Positions 45,504 through 54,774 of a stretch of DNA of 64,000 nucleotides are shown one piece after another (position 1 is the first letter of the stretch; each line of letters opens with the position of its first letter). The stretch comes from Acetobacter musti (lineage in GTDB: Bacteria > Pseudomonadota > Alphaproteobacteria > Acetobacterales > Acetobacteraceae): contig NZ_WOTB01000006.1 in the NCBI RefSeq assembly GCF_011516835.1, positions 124,001 through 188,000 on the forward strand, written 5' to 3'. A program made the translations under genes and the position numbers. The notes beneath the pieces were generated by a model. The model had not been told where the DNA came from and did not search any database. It saw nothing but the letters and a program-made list of their open reading frames with translations.

Positions 45504-46004
45504 ATGGCCAAGAGACCAGCTAAAGTTACCGCACCAGCCGCAGCACCGAAAAAGACCGCTGCCGTGAAAAAAGCTCCGGCAAAAAAAGTCGCGCCGAAAG
45601 CCACGAAAACGCCGGCACCTTCGCCCGCACCAAAAACCCGGGCTGCAGCCGCTCCAAAGACGAAGATTGCCGCGAAAACCGCAGCGAAAGCGCCCGCAAA
45701 AACGACGCGTACCGCGCGCGTGGCAGAAACTGCGCCGAAAGCCGTTACGAAGCGTAAAGCTGCTGCTGCACCGGCTGTTAAGGCTGTGGCAAAGAAAACT
45801 GCAGCACCAAAAGCAAGCACATCGCGCAAAGAGGCACCGGCCGTCAGACTGTCAGCCGTCGAGCGTCTGCGGATCACACAGGAAGCCCGCAAACAGAAAC
45901 GCCTGACACGGCTGGCTGCGGAAAAAGCAGCTGCCGAGCAGGCCGAAACACCGAAGCGTCAGACACGCGCCAAAGTAACCCGGAGCCGTGCAGCCCGCAG
46001 CTGA
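45504..46004 (+). CDS. Histone H1-like Lys/Ala/Pro-rich nucleoid protein
   Basis: 166-residue, extremely basic, low-complexity protein. Residues 1-112 are repeats of Ala, Lys, Pro and Thr (KKAPAKKVAPKATKTPAP style), like the C-terminal tail of histone H1 and bacterial Hc1/AlgP-type proteins; residues 113-166 form a charged helix (SAVERLRITQEARKQKRL). Expected to bind DNA non-specifically and compact the nucleoid. AGGAAGAGC lies before the start. A near-ideal terminator follows, suggesting strong expression. Confidence 0.8.
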   Translation: MAKRPAKVTAPAAAPKKTAAVKKAPAKKVAPKATKTPAPSPAPKTRAAAAPKTKIAAKTAAKAPAKTTRTARVAETAPKAVTKRKAAAAPAVKAVAKKTAAPKASTSRKEAPAVRLSAVERLRITQEARKQKRLTRLAAEKAAAEQAETPKRQTRAKVTRSRAARS

Positions 46005-46035
46005 TACAGCCTGCAGACGCTGGTCGGATTTAATT

Positions 46036-46078
46036 AAAGAAAGGCCCGAAACCCCTGGTGGGTTTCGGGCCTTTCTTT
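46036..46078. terminator. Bidirectional rho-independent terminator
   Basis: A 19-bp perfect inverted repeat (left arm 46036-46054, right arm 46060-46078) with loop CTGGT, A-rich on the left and T-rich on the right, so it can work on both strands. It separates the histone-like gene from the convergent flagellar operon. Confidence 0.95.
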
Positions 46079-46106
46079 TAATCTTCCCACGCCAGATAAC
46101 GGAAAG

Positions 46107-46514
46107 TTACGCGTTGTTGCGAAGCGCCTTACCGGGTTGTCCACGCGTCGGAATATAGCTTCCCGAATTACCATATCGCGTCTTCGCCGTGGGATCCGGC
46201 AGCGCTTTCGTCAAAAGCCTGATAATAAAGCTCTGTGCGGTCATCGCCTGACGCAGAAGCATCCGGTTTTCCTGCAGCGCGTCATCAAGCCGTCTGGCAG
46301 CGTCCGGCAGCTCCGGAGAGCAGCACTCCGCTGCATCTTCCGTCTCCGGACTTCGTGTGCAGACAATATCGAGCCTGTCCAGGTCAGCAAGCGCAGCTTC
46401 CTTCCGTGCCAGGAGCGACACAGCTGCCGGAATATCACCCGCTCTCAGCTGAACATTTTCCGCCTCGATAACATCGAGAACGGTTTCAAGTGTTTTCAGC
46501 GTAGTAGCTGTCAT
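46107..46514 (-). CDS. flgN: FlgN-like flagellar export chaperone
   Basis: 135-residue helical protein. The first 100 residues form long helices with heptad-like spacing (VLDVIEAENVQLRAGDIPAAVSLLARKEAAL; LDDALQENRMLLRQAM), as in FlgN chaperones of the hook-filament junction proteins, and the tail is basic and flexible. Coupled to flgJ by a four-base overlap (ATGA) in the flgI-flgJ-flgN order. Sequence identity to known FlgN is low, so the assignment leans on position. Confidence 0.6.
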   Translation of the reverse strand: MTATTLKTLETVLDVIEAENVQLRAGDIPAAVSLLARKEAALADLDRLDIVCTRSPETEDAAECCSPELPDAARRLDDALQENRMLLRQAMTAQSFIIRLLTKALPDPTAKTRYGNSGSYIPTRGQPGKALRNNA

Positions 46515-46834
46515 CCTGCTTTCTCCTGAATTTCAAGCATCTGGCGATAGATTGATTTCGCCAGACCAAGACCGCCATTGCCCTCCATCTGTTTTGCCAT
46601 TTCATCGACCAGCATCGGCCTGAAAGTCGACTCCCCGACACCACCCCCAAAAGGGGTCTTCGAAAGATCGACCGTATCAAACATCGGCTTAAGAAGCTGA
46701 CCGATCGCCATCGTCTCGAAATCAGAAGCCGCCTTCCATATTTTTGGATCAACCGGCGCACCCGCCGCAGGCACTGTTACAGTCCCGGCGGATGGGGAAG
46801 GGGAGCCCAACGTACTTTTAACACCGCTCGTCAT
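46511..46834 (-). CDS. flgJ: Flagellar rod-binding protein FlgJ (rod-cap domain only)
   Basis: 107-residue protein matching the N-terminal rod-binding domain of FlgJ (AASDFETMAIGQLLKPMFDTVD; GGVGESTFRPMLVDEMAKQM; GLGLAKSIYRQML). The muramidase domain of enterobacterial FlgJ is absent, as usual in Alphaproteobacteria, where a separate lytic enzyme acts. Overlaps flgI and flgN by four bases each. Confidence 0.9.
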   Translation of the reverse strand: MTSGVKSTLGSPSPSAGTVTVPAAGAPVDPKIWKAASDFETMAIGQLLKPMFDTVDLSKTPFGGGVGESTFRPMLVDEMAKQMEGNGGLGLAKSIYRQMLEIQEKAG

Positions 46835-47997
46835 CGTACCTCCAGATCTGCCTGAAGAGCGCCATCCGCCTTGATGGCCTGAAGGATGGAAATCATGTCA
46901 CGCGGCCCGACACCCAGAGAGTTCAGACCCGACACCAGATCACTGAGCGCCGGCCCGTTCCGAAGAATGCCGAGCTTCGCATTATTGCCGTTACTGACAT
47001 TGATGCTGGTTCTCGGCACGACGGTCGTCGTGCCATTGGACATCGGGCCAGGCTGGGAGACCTGCGGCGTTTCGGTGACCTGAATAGTCAGATTACCCTG
47101 CGCGATCGCTACTGTGCTGATCCGGACATCGTTCCCGATCACGATCGTGCCGCTGGCATCGTCAACAACAACTTTCGCCAGCGTGTCAGGTTCAACGAGC
47201 AGATCGCCGATGCGATAAAGCGCCTGCATCCTGTCGACGGCACTAAGATCCAGAGCCACCGTGCGCGGATCCTCGACGCGCGCAATATTGCCGCCAAGGC
47301 TGGAATTGATCACCTGCGCCACACGTGTCGCCGTTGTAAAATCGGGATTGCGCAAAGACAGATGCTGCAGCTTCCGGTCCGTCATACTGAGCGGCACCTC
47401 GCGCTCCACCACCGCGCCATTGGCAATATGTCCGTTGGTCGGAATATTATGGACAATAGAGGCAGCCGCACCGCGCGCACTGAACGCATTCGTGGCGAGC
47501 GACCCCTGAGCAACCGCATACACCTCGCCGTCCGCAGCCATCAGCGGCGTGACAAGAAGTGTGCCCCCGGTCAGATCGGTCGCATCGCCGGTTGCCGACA
47601 CAGTCACGTCTATCCGGCCGCCACCATGCGCAAAAGGAGGAAGATCCGCCGTCACCATTACCGCGGCCACATCATGGGTCTGGAGCTGAATTTCATTGGC
47701 GCGAATATTGACACCCAGGCGGTTCAGCATGCTGACCAGCGTTTCGCGCGTAAACAGTACGTTGGTCAGCTTATCGCCCGTGCCGTGCAGCCCGGCCACC
47801 AGACCGTACCCGATCAGCTGATTCGTCCGGACCCCTTCAAAATCGGCAATATCCTTGATCCGGACCCTGGCCGCATGCGCCGGCGTAAGTCCCGCCATCA
47901 TGCTGCCGAGCATGAAAAAAGACGCAAGCAGCACGGAGACGAGGCGACGAAACGCCCCCGTCTGCACGGGCTTTCTTCTGCGGTGAGTAGGATTCAT
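46831..47997 (-). CDS. flgI: Flagellar P-ring protein FlgI
   Basis: 388-residue periplasmic protein forming the P ring around the flagellar rod. Signal peptide with a hydrophobic core at about 17-38, cleaved after AHA, then the family pattern RIKDIADFEGVRTNQLIGYGLVAGL, TLVSMLNRLGVN, LPPFAHGGGRIDVTVSATGDA, and GVGPRDMISILQAIKADGALQADLEVR at the end. First gene of flgI-flgJ-flgN and divergent from fliX. Confidence 0.96.
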   Translation of the reverse strand: MNPTHRRRKPVQTGAFRRLVSVLLASFFMLGSMMAGLTPAHAARVRIKDIADFEGVRTNQLIGYGLVAGLHGTGDKLTNVLFTRETLVSMLNRLGVNIRANEIQLQTHDVAAVMVTADLPPFAHGGGRIDVTVSATGDATDLTGGTLLVTPLMAADGEVYAVAQGSLATNAFSARGAAASIVHNIPTNGHIANGAVVEREVPLSMTDRKLQHLSLRNPDFTTATRVAQVINSSLGGNIARVEDPRTVALDLSAVDRMQALYRIGDLLVEPDTLAKVVVDDASGTIVIGNDVRISTVAIAQGNLTIQVTETPQVSQPGPMSNGTTTVVPRTSINVSNGNNAKLGILRNGPALSDLVSGLNSLGVGPRDMISILQAIKADGALQADLEVR

Positions 47998-48142
47998 TCC
48001 GATGTTTGCCGCTCGTCAATGTTTTGCCGACAGACTATCCGCCGTAAGAGCAAACAATTCCTCAACGGGCAGCGCGGGACGACGCTCTTCCTGATCCGGA
48101 AACGGATGGAGGCATGGTTCCTGCTCACGGTGTGGAGACAGA

Positions 48143-48607
48143 ATGAGCGTCAGCGGCATAACAGGCTACATTTCCCGGGCGATCACATCGTCCCGGCCCC
48201 GGCGACGGACAACGCCGGCTCCCTTTTCAGTGACGCAGAAAGAAAATACCGCGGAAACTCCGGCTGCCGGTCCGGTAAACAGCGTCTCGCTTCTCGGTCT
48301 GCAGGAGGAACATGACCCGGAACCGCAGGGTAATGACAGAACGGCATTCGCCTGGGGTAATGACGCGCTGAAAACCCTTCGCGCCGTTCAGGTCTCGCTG
48401 CTTGAAGGCGGCTCTCCATCCGAAGCGCTCGCGGTCCTGGAAGCGCTGTGCCGGGTGGTCCCCGCCGCCGCGAGCCCCGGCCTCGCCGCCGTGATCAGAT
48501 CGATTCGGGTCCGCGCCGCCGTTGAGGTCGCCAGAGGAAAGCAGTCACGTAAGAATACAGAGTCACCGGACGAGGGAGAAGACGATGACAGCCGACCCTC
48601 AGCGTAA
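48143..48607 (+). CDS. fliX: Class II flagellar assembly regulator FliX
   Basis: 154-residue protein. The N-terminal 75 residues are variable, the C-terminal half follows FliX: LKTLRAVQVSLLEGGSPSEALAVLE and PGLAAVIRSIRVRAAVEVARG. In Caulobacter FliX works with the sigma-54 activator FlbD to couple basal-body assembly to late flagellar genes. Located directly beside flgI, the usual alphaproteobacterial position. A Ser/Glu/Asp-rich tail ends the protein. Confidence 0.85.
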   Translation: MSVSGITGYISRAITSSRPRRRTTPAPFSVTQKENTAETPAAGPVNSVSLLGLQEEHDPEPQGNDRTAFAWGNDALKTLRAVQVSLLEGGSPSEALAVLEALCRVVPAAASPGLAAVIRSIRVRAAVEVARGKQSRKNTESPDEGEDDDSRPSA

Positions 48608-48745
48608 ACATTACCCGACCGTCCGGCTGTAACAGATATTCCACAGAATCAAGGCTGCGATTCGTGCTTGGCTCCGTCACGCCCCGTCGCTATAAGCCGC
48701 CCATTCTTTGGCGGGCATCTGCCCCCGGTCGCGGAGACGCTTCTT

Positions 48746-49159
48746 ATGATCACACTTCCTCCGGATTACAGACCGTCCGACGACGAAGAATTCATGAATC
48801 CCATGCAGGTCGAATATTTCCGCGAAAAACTGCTGAAATGGCGCACAGACCTGCTGAAAGAAGCCGGCGGAACACTCGCCAGCCTTTCCGAAGGCGGGAT
48901 TCATGAAGCGGATGTGACGGATCGCGCCAGTGTCGAAACCGACAGAGCCCTTGAATTGCGGACACGGGATCGTGCCCGCAAACTGATCGGTAAAATCAAT
49001 CAGGCCCTGCAGCGCATCGATAACGGAACCTACGGCTACTGTGAGGAAACCGGCGAGCCAATCGGCCTCAAACGGCTCGAAGCCCGGCCGATTGCAACAC
49101 TGTCGATCGAAGCGCAGGAACGTCACGAACGGATGGAAAAGATTCACCGCGACGACTGA
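48746..49159 (+). CDS. dksA: RNA polymerase-binding transcription factor DksA
   Basis: 137-residue stringent-response cofactor that acts in the RNA polymerase secondary channel. Coiled-coil with Asp pair (about 55-60, GGIHEADVTDRASVETDRAL) and the zinc-finger region reduced to one cysteine (GTYGYCEETGEPIGLKRLEA), the form common in Alphaproteobacteria. Start at ATG 48746 with GGAG 9 bases upstream; the frame is open upstream without a better start. Lies beside fliX and a tRNA gene. Confidence 0.95.
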   Translation: MITLPPDYRPSDDEEFMNPMQVEYFREKLLKWRTDLLKEAGGTLASLSEGGIHEADVTDRASVETDRALELRTRDRARKLIGKINQALQRIDNGTYGYCEETGEPIGLKRLEARPIATLSIEAQERHERMEKIHRDD

Positions 49160-49264
49160 TCCCGCAACACCGGAACAGAGCAAGGGGTGATAAAAACCAC
49201 CCGGACGGCGATTCAGGGGCTTGCCGATATCCTGCCGGAAATGTAGGAAGCCTCTCGCCTCAGT

Positions 49265-49339
<75 letters not shown>

Positions 49340-49402
49340 TCTTTCTCCTGACCTGTGGCAGTATGGCGCGGCAGTCCAGACCACGGTTACAGGAAAAGCA
49401 CT

Positions 49403-49789
49403 ATGCTGAAAATTGACGATCCGGATGTCCTCCGCGAGGTGACAGAAGCATCAGACCGGTATGAAGCCGCCCTGATGGCCAATGACGTGGACACGCTTGA
49501 TGTGCTGTTCCGCGATGCACCGGAGACCCTCCGTTACGGTGTCGGCGAAAATCTTTACGGTTTCAGTGAAATCGCCGAATTCAGGAAAACCCGTACGGGC
49601 GGCTCGCCACAGAGAGACGTCATCCGTCGCGTCATCACAACTTATGGTCCTGATATGGCGACCGTGAATCTGGAATTCCGGCGCAAAGGCGGAAGCCGGA
49701 CCGGCCGCCAGAGCCAGACATGGCTCCGCACAGATGAGGGATGGCGCATCGTCACTGCCCATGTTTCGCTGATGGAAGCCTTTTCCTGA
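49403..49789 (+). CDS. HpxZ/AtzH-like protein (DUF3225, NTF2 fold)
   Basis: 128-residue protein with the pattern of the oxalurate-catabolism protein HpxZ: RYEAALMANDVDTLDVLFRDAPETLRYGVGENLYG, ITTYGPDMATVNLEF, and GRQSQTWLRTDEGWRIVTAHVSLM. The NTF2-like fold often holds small ligands or stabilises amidase complexes. No amidase or purine genes are adjacent. Start at ATG 49403 has AGGA upstream. Function in this organism is unknown. Confidence 0.85.
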   Translation: MLKIDDPDVLREVTEASDRYEAALMANDVDTLDVLFRDAPETLRYGVGENLYGFSEIAEFRKTRTGGSPQRDVIRRVITTYGPDMATVNLEFRRKGGSRTGRQSQTWLRTDEGWRIVTAHVSLMEAFS

Positions 49790-49864
49790 CAACACAATTC
49801 TGAGGGGTATGGTGCAGCATCTTCGCCCGCGCAGCCGGCCTTCGCGCAGACTTGCCATGCCCCG

Positions 49865-51268
49865 ATGAACAGTGACAGCGCAACCGGACTCGGGGCGCAC
49901 GACCCTTCCGAAACAATCGCGGGACAGGAGCCATCGTTCTCCACGCGGCCGCTTCCTGTGCGTTTTCTGATCTTCATGATGCCGGTCCTCCTGGACTGCG
50001 TGCTTCAGTCAGCATCCGGAACGATCGGAAATATCTATGTTGGACGCCTGCTCGGCCCGGATGATCTCGCTGCGGCGAGTTCGTTCTTTCCGCTTCTGCT
50101 GGTTCTGATCTCGTGCGGCGTCGGCCTGGGAACCGGCGCAAGTGTTCTCGTGGGGCAATACTGGGGAGCCGGTCAGGCCGGACGGGCGAGGGTGGTCGCC
50201 TCCGCCGCGCTGGGCGTCGGGCTCGCCATCGGCGTGATCATCGCCGCTGCGTCTCAGGTCGCAATCCGTCCGACACTCACACTGTTTGGCACCCCGGAGA
50301 ACGTGCTGGATCACGCCGCGCGCTACGCAGGCACGCTGCTGCTCGGAACGCCGGCCCTGGCGATGCTCATCATCGCCTCGATCGTTCTGCGCGGCGCCGG
50401 TGATAATGTCAGACCTCTGGTGTCGATGACCACCCAGATCATCGTGACCCTGATCGCAACCCCGCTCGCCATCCGCGCCGGACTGGGCCTCGATGGCGCA
50501 GCCTTCGCAACCCTGGCGGGCTGGACAGTTGCCCTGCTTTACATGGCGCTCTCCCTTCGGCGCGCGAAACACCCGCTTGCGCCGGATGTCACCATGCTGC
50601 GCGAACTCGTCCCGGCCAGTTCCGTACTTCTGCCGGTGCTTCGCCTCGGTCTGCCGGCCATGGTCGAGATCATGACAATGGGACTGGCCGAGATCGCCCT
50701 CGTCGGGCGGATCAATGCTTTCGGCTCGGACATGACAGCCGCCTACGGACTCTTCATGCAAACCCTCACTTATATAGAATACCCCGGCATGGCCGTCGGC
50801 ATCACCGTTTCCGTCCTGTGCGCACATGCCATCGGTGCCCGTAACGAACCGGAAGCACGTGCGGTCCTCAGAGTCGGCTTCAGGGTCGGACTCATCATGA
50901 CTGGATGTCTCGCCCTGACGGTTACACTGGCACCGGGAGCGGTCGCCTCGCTGTTCACAACCGACCGTCACGTGATAGGCCTCGCGGAGCACGCATTCCG
51001 GACCGTGATGTGGAGCGCCGTTCCCCTCGCTCTCTGCGGTGTCGTCGGCGCCGCCATGCGGGCCAGCGGAGATGTAATCGGACCGATGACGATTCAGCTC
51101 TGCTGCATCATCCTCATCGAACTTCCGGTCGGGGCCATCGCCGCCCGTCTCTGCGGCGCACCGGGCGTCTGGTTCGGCTATCCCGCCAGCTTCAGCGCCA
51201 TGTTCATAATAACCGTCATTTACTGGGCAGTCCGCTGGAGACAGCGTCCGCTTATTCCCGTCATCTGA
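49865..51268 (+). CDS. MATE-family efflux transporter
   Basis: 467-residue cation-coupled exporter with 12 helices, in two halves of six. Typical stretches: PVLLDCVLQSASGTIGNIYVGRLLG in the first helix pair, GASVLVGQYWGAGQAGRARV in the helix 2-3 loop and its repeat ITVSVLCAHAIGARNEPEARAV in the second half. The first 38 residues are hydrophilic. Starts 76 bp after the HpxZ-like gene. Likely exports drugs or metabolites; substrate unknown. Confidence 0.92.
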   Translation: MNSDSATGLGAHDPSETIAGQEPSFSTRPLPVRFLIFMMPVLLDCVLQSASGTIGNIYVGRLLGPDDLAAASSFFPLLLVLISCGVGLGTGASVLVGQYWGAGQAGRARVVASAALGVGLAIGVIIAAASQVAIRPTLTLFGTPENVLDHAARYAGTLLLGTPALAMLIIASIVLRGAGDNVRPLVSMTTQIIVTLIATPLAIRAGLGLDGAAFATLAGWTVALLYMALSLRRAKHPLAPDVTMLRELVPASSVLLPVLRLGLPAMVEIMTMGLAEIALVGRINAFGSDMTAAYGLFMQTLTYIEYPGMAVGITVSVLCAHAIGARNEPEARAVLRVGFRVGLIMTGCLALTVTLAPGAVASLFTTDRHVIGLAEHAFRTVMWSAVPLALCGVVGAAMRASGDVIGPMTIQLCCIILIELPVGAIAARLCGAPGVWFGYPASFSAMFIITVIYWAVRWRQRPLIPVI

Positions 51269-51440
51269 CAGTCAGCCGCCACTCTCAGGACCGTGTCCCG
51301 CAATCGCAGACCTGCCATTTTCATCCCGACCGTAAGGAAGACGTGACTAACTGTCCGTTTGGTAATAACTTATTCAGGTTTCCGGGCACCATCCTGCATA
51401 ACCGGATCCATATGGCAGACTGATCGGGGAAGGCGAAGTT

Positions 51441-53759
51441 TTGGCGTCCAGTGAGATTGTCGATCCGACCTCAAATACTGACGTCTCCCTCCGCAGGAAA
51501 TTCCTGCATGTCGGCGTACCTGTCATCGGCGTGCTGCTTATCCTCGCCACAATCGGCGGTATCGGCTGGCATACCTATCAGACCACCCGCACCGGGGTCC
51601 TGAAACTGACACGTCAGTTGCTTGTCTCGGTACAGCGCTACGTCGTGCAGGATGTCTCCGATTATCTCGGCGGAGCAACAATAGGCGGCGTCTTCGCAAA
51701 GGACTTCGTCAGCCACGCTCCACCTTCTGTGACGAATAACGCGTTCTATGCATACAGCGCGTCCATGCTCCGTCTCGTGCCGCAGATCCAGTCCTACTAT
51801 CTCGGCGATCAGAATGGCGGCTTCATTCTCGTCGAGCGTGATCCGGGCGGAAAAGGCCTCGAATACACCGAACTTCGCACCGGTCCCGCCGGCGGTATTT
51901 TCCATCACGAATTCCATGACGAAGACGGCAAGGTCATCCGGACCGAGGAAAATCCGGCTGACAATTATGACCCGCGCACCCGCCCATGGTTCACCGGAGC
52001 TATCAACAAGGACAGCCTCGCCTGGTCGGCACCGACAATATACGCCAACACGAAACAGCTGGTGATCACGGCATCCGTCTCCCTGGCGGGAAGTGACAGC
52101 GTAAAGCGCGTTTTCGCCGTCAACGTCTCGCTCAATCTTCTGAGCCAGTTTCTGGATGGCCTGAAGATCAGCGAACATGGAAACGCCATTATTCTTGATG
52201 GCAGCGGGCATATCATCGCCGGTCATAATTTTTCGAAAGTCGTCGAGCGGTCCGGCAACGACCCGTCAAAAATGACTCTCGACCCGAAAACGCAGCCCGC
52301 GTTTCAGATGGTTTATGATCAGTACCGTGTTCGCGGCGCGGGTTCACACCCCTTCAGTCGTAACGGGAAAAACTACATCGGCATGGCGCAGACACTTCCG
52401 TCCACAAACGGATGGGTGCTCCTCATGATCGCTCCCGAGAGCGACTTCGCCAGTTTCGCCCGCCAGAGCGGCCGTGAAAGCCTTCAGTTCTCCATTATCA
52501 TCGTCGTACTGGCCGTCCTTCTCGCCGGTCTTCTGGCCCGTCAGAGCCGGCGGACCGAACGCGTGAACCATGCCCTGTCGCGCCAGAAAGCACAGACGGA
52601 TACCGAAGCCGCAGCCCTCCAGCAGGTCGCCGTTTCCCCGGGCCTTATGGACGCGTCTTCCGAGGCGCTGGTTCTCACCGAGGAACTCACGCGCGTCACC
52701 GGCGCAAGGCGGGCTTCCCTGTGGCGCATGCTGCATGACGGCACCGCCCTGATCTGCGACGACAATTTCGACGCCAGAGTTGAAGGGCATTCCGGCGGTT
52801 TCGAACTGTCCCGCAATGAAGTGGAGGATTTCTTCAAACTCGTGGACGCGGGCAGCATTGTCACAGTGGAGGCCGCAGCCGCCGATCCCCGCACAGCGTC
52901 CTTTGAACGCTTCGTAATGCGGGACGCGGGCACACGCTCACTCACAGTCTGCCCGATCCGCGGCACAAACCAGGGTCGGAGCGAGATTGTCGGCGTGATG
53001 ACACTGGAAGACGCCCGCTTCGCGCCCTATCTCGTCTATTTCCTTGAAATCATCTCAGCCATCGTTGCTGTGCGATACGGAAACAGCGCCGAAATCGTCG
53101 ACAGCGAAAAAGACGCCGCTCCGGATACGAGCGCCGCAAAATCGCTCGCTCCTACCCGTTTTGACGAAACACTCATGCAGGCCCCCAAAGTCGGTGGCGA
53201 GGCCGGAAACGGCCTCTATCCCAGCGTGGCCGTCATGGTGATCGCTTTCTCCGATCCCGTACTGGAAAACGACGACACCGGCGCAAAGCTGCTGCCACTG
53301 ATCGACCGCATCGCATCGGAAGTGCAGGATATCGCCCGGCGCTATAATCTGTTCTCCGTCAAAGTCGCCGGACATCGCCTGATCTGCATGGCCGGATGCA
53401 CAAAAGACCCCGACCCGACAGCCGTCTGGCGTCTGGCGGAAGCGGCACTCGCATTGCGTGAAACGTGCATGATGCTGCTCTCCGCCGCCAATATCGAACC
53501 GATTTTCAGTATCGGAATGGATTTCGGCCCCGCAATGGGTGGCGAACTCGGTGAAGACCCGAAGATTTTCAACCTGTGGGGAGAAACAGTCACGCTGGCG
53601 GAACTGATGGCGCAGGGTGCGCCGGATGTCGGAACCATCGAAGTCACGGAACGGGTCTATCAGGCTCTGCGAAACCGTTACCTGTTCCGTAGTCGCGGCT
53701 CTTTCTATGCGCCACGCTCAGGCACGGGACGGGTCTACGTACTCGCAACACGCCGGTGA
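51441..53759 (+). CDS. Membrane sensor: Cache - GAF - degenerate nucleotide cyclase domain
   Basis: 772-residue signalling protein. TM1 about 26-47, a periplasmic Cache domain (about 60-335), TM2 about 349-367, a GAF domain (about 399-545) and a class III cyclase-like domain (about 594-770; IGMDFGPAMGGELGEDPKIFNLWGETVTLAELM). One metal Asp is kept (Asp605) but the second is His645 (VAGHRLICM instead of GDxxM), and the transition-state Asn and Arg of VNxASR are lost. I infer a nucleotide-binding or purely structural output. TTG 51441 has GGGGAAGG upstream. Overlaps the MlaE gene by four bases, so sensor and transporter share one operon. Confidence 0.82.
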   Translation: MASSEIVDPTSNTDVSLRRKFLHVGVPVIGVLLILATIGGIGWHTYQTTRTGVLKLTRQLLVSVQRYVVQDVSDYLGGATIGGVFAKDFVSHAPPSVTNNAFYAYSASMLRLVPQIQSYYLGDQNGGFILVERDPGGKGLEYTELRTGPAGGIFHHEFHDEDGKVIRTEENPADNYDPRTRPWFTGAINKDSLAWSAPTIYANTKQLVITASVSLAGSDSVKRVFAVNVSLNLLSQFLDGLKISEHGNAIILDGSGHIIAGHNFSKVVERSGNDPSKMTLDPKTQPAFQMVYDQYRVRGAGSHPFSRNGKNYIGMAQTLPSTNGWVLLMIAPESDFASFARQSGRESLQFSIIIVVLAVLLAGLLARQSRRTERVNHALSRQKAQTDTEAAALQQVAVSPGLMDASSEALVLTEELTRVTGARRASLWRMLHDGTALICDDNFDARVEGHSGGFELSRNEVEDFFKLVDAGSIVTVEAAAADPRTASFERFVMRDAGTRSLTVCPIRGTNQGRSEIVGVMTLEDARFAPYLVYFLEIISAIVAVRYGNSAEIVDSEKDAAPDTSAAKSLAPTRFDETLMQAPKVGGEAGNGLYPSVAVMVIAFSDPVLENDDTGAKLLPLIDRIASEVQDIARRYNLFSVKVAGHRLICMAGCTKDPDPTAVWRLAEAALALRETCMMLLSAANIEPIFSIGMDFGPAMGGELGEDPKIFNLWGETVTLAELMAQGAPDVGTIEVTERVYQALRNRYLFRSRGSFYAPRSGTGRVYVLATRR

Positions 53760-54763
53760 CGGACGAACCATCCTCCGGCACCGGACAGAATCCCCACACA
53801 GATGGCGGGACACAGCCCGGCACGCCGGCAAACTCCCATCCACATGCCGCAGCAGGGCAGGGGACCGCACACGAGCAGACGACGGATCGCCCTGACGACA
53901 GCACACCGGCAGGCCAGCCCCCCGAAATCTTCCATCCCGATGACGAAGAGCTGCCGCGGAACCCGACCGTCGGTCAGTATATCAGGCGCTTCCTTGCCGC
54001 GACAGGCGCGCTGGTGCGCCGTCAGGTCTGGTTCCTGCTCATCATGCTGGGCACGATCTGGGGTGTCCTGAACGAAAGCGTGCGCCCGGGAAACTGGCGC
54101 CGGACAGTTCGCTACGAATTCCAGATGACCCTCTCCTCCGTGACCGTCGGTGGTCTTCTCAGCACGCTGGTCACCGGCACGCTCACCGGCGTCGCGGTCG
54201 TCTCCCAGGCGATCTACTGGCTCGGTTTCGCCGGCATGGCTAAAATGACCGGATCGATTCTCGTCTCCGTCATTGTGCGTGAAATCGCACCGGTCCTGGT
54301 CGGCGTGCTGATGCTCGGGCGAAGCGGCATGCTGTCCCTGGCCGAAATCGGCATGCTGACAACTGGCGGCCAGATCCGTTCCCTCCAGGCCGGCGGCCTC
54401 GACCCGTTTCTGCTCCTCGTTCTGCCGCGCACCCTCGCATTCATGGTGTCAGGCTTCACACTCGGCATCCTCTTCTCAGTCGCGTCCCTCACAACCGGTT
54501 ATGTGATCAGCCGTGCCTCGGGTGCCCTGTCGAGCTCGCTTCTGTCGTATTATTACGATGTGGCGACGGCCATGACCCCTACCGATTACATCCTGATCCC
54601 GCTGAAATTCGTCGTCGTGGGATTTCTCGTCGGCCTCGGCTGCTGCGTCAGCGGTCTGACAGCATCAGGAGAGGACACGCTCGCCACCATGCTCCCGCGC
54701 GGTTTTTCACGCGGGATGCTCATCGTCATGGCGGTGAGCGTACTGTTCAGCCTGAAGCTGTGA
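53756..54763 (+). CDS. mlaE: MlaE/YrbE-type ABC permease with N-terminal extension
   Basis: 335-residue inner-membrane permease of an Mla-type lipid transporter. The core (about 75-335) has the family stretches VSQAIYWLGFAGMAKMTGSILV and REIAPVLVGVLMLGRSGMLSLAEIGML and about five helices. The first 66 residues are a Pro/Gly/His/Thr-rich, probably disordered extension not seen in E. coli MlaE (about 260 residues). GTG start overlaps the preceding sensor gene by four bases. A 21-codon ORF and then the ATPase-like gene follow. Confidence 0.88.
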   Translation: MTDEPSSGTGQNPHTDGGTQPGTPANSHPHAAAGQGTAHEQTTDRPDDSTPAGQPPEIFHPDDEELPRNPTVGQYIRRFLAATGALVRRQVWFLLIMLGTIWGVLNESVRPGNWRRTVRYEFQMTLSSVTVGGLLSTLVTGTLTGVAVVSQAIYWLGFAGMAKMTGSILVSVIVREIAPVLVGVLMLGRSGMLSLAEIGMLTTGGQIRSLQAGGLDPFLLLVLPRTLAFMVSGFTLGILFSVASLTTGYVISRASGALSSSLLSYYYDVATAMTPTDYILIPLKFVVVGFLVGLGCCVSGLTASGEDTLATMLPRGFSRGMLIVMAVSVLFSLKL

Positions 54764-54774
54764 GGGAGACCGGC

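Noticed and set aside
45296..45523. 75-codon open frame before the histone-like gene
   Set aside because: Overlaps the well-supported start at 45504, has no ribosome site and no recognisable domain.
48116..48131. GG-N10-GC sequence resembling a sigma-54 promoter before fliX
   Set aside because: Ends only 11 bases before the start codon, leaving no room for a ribosome site, and the -24 element is incomplete.
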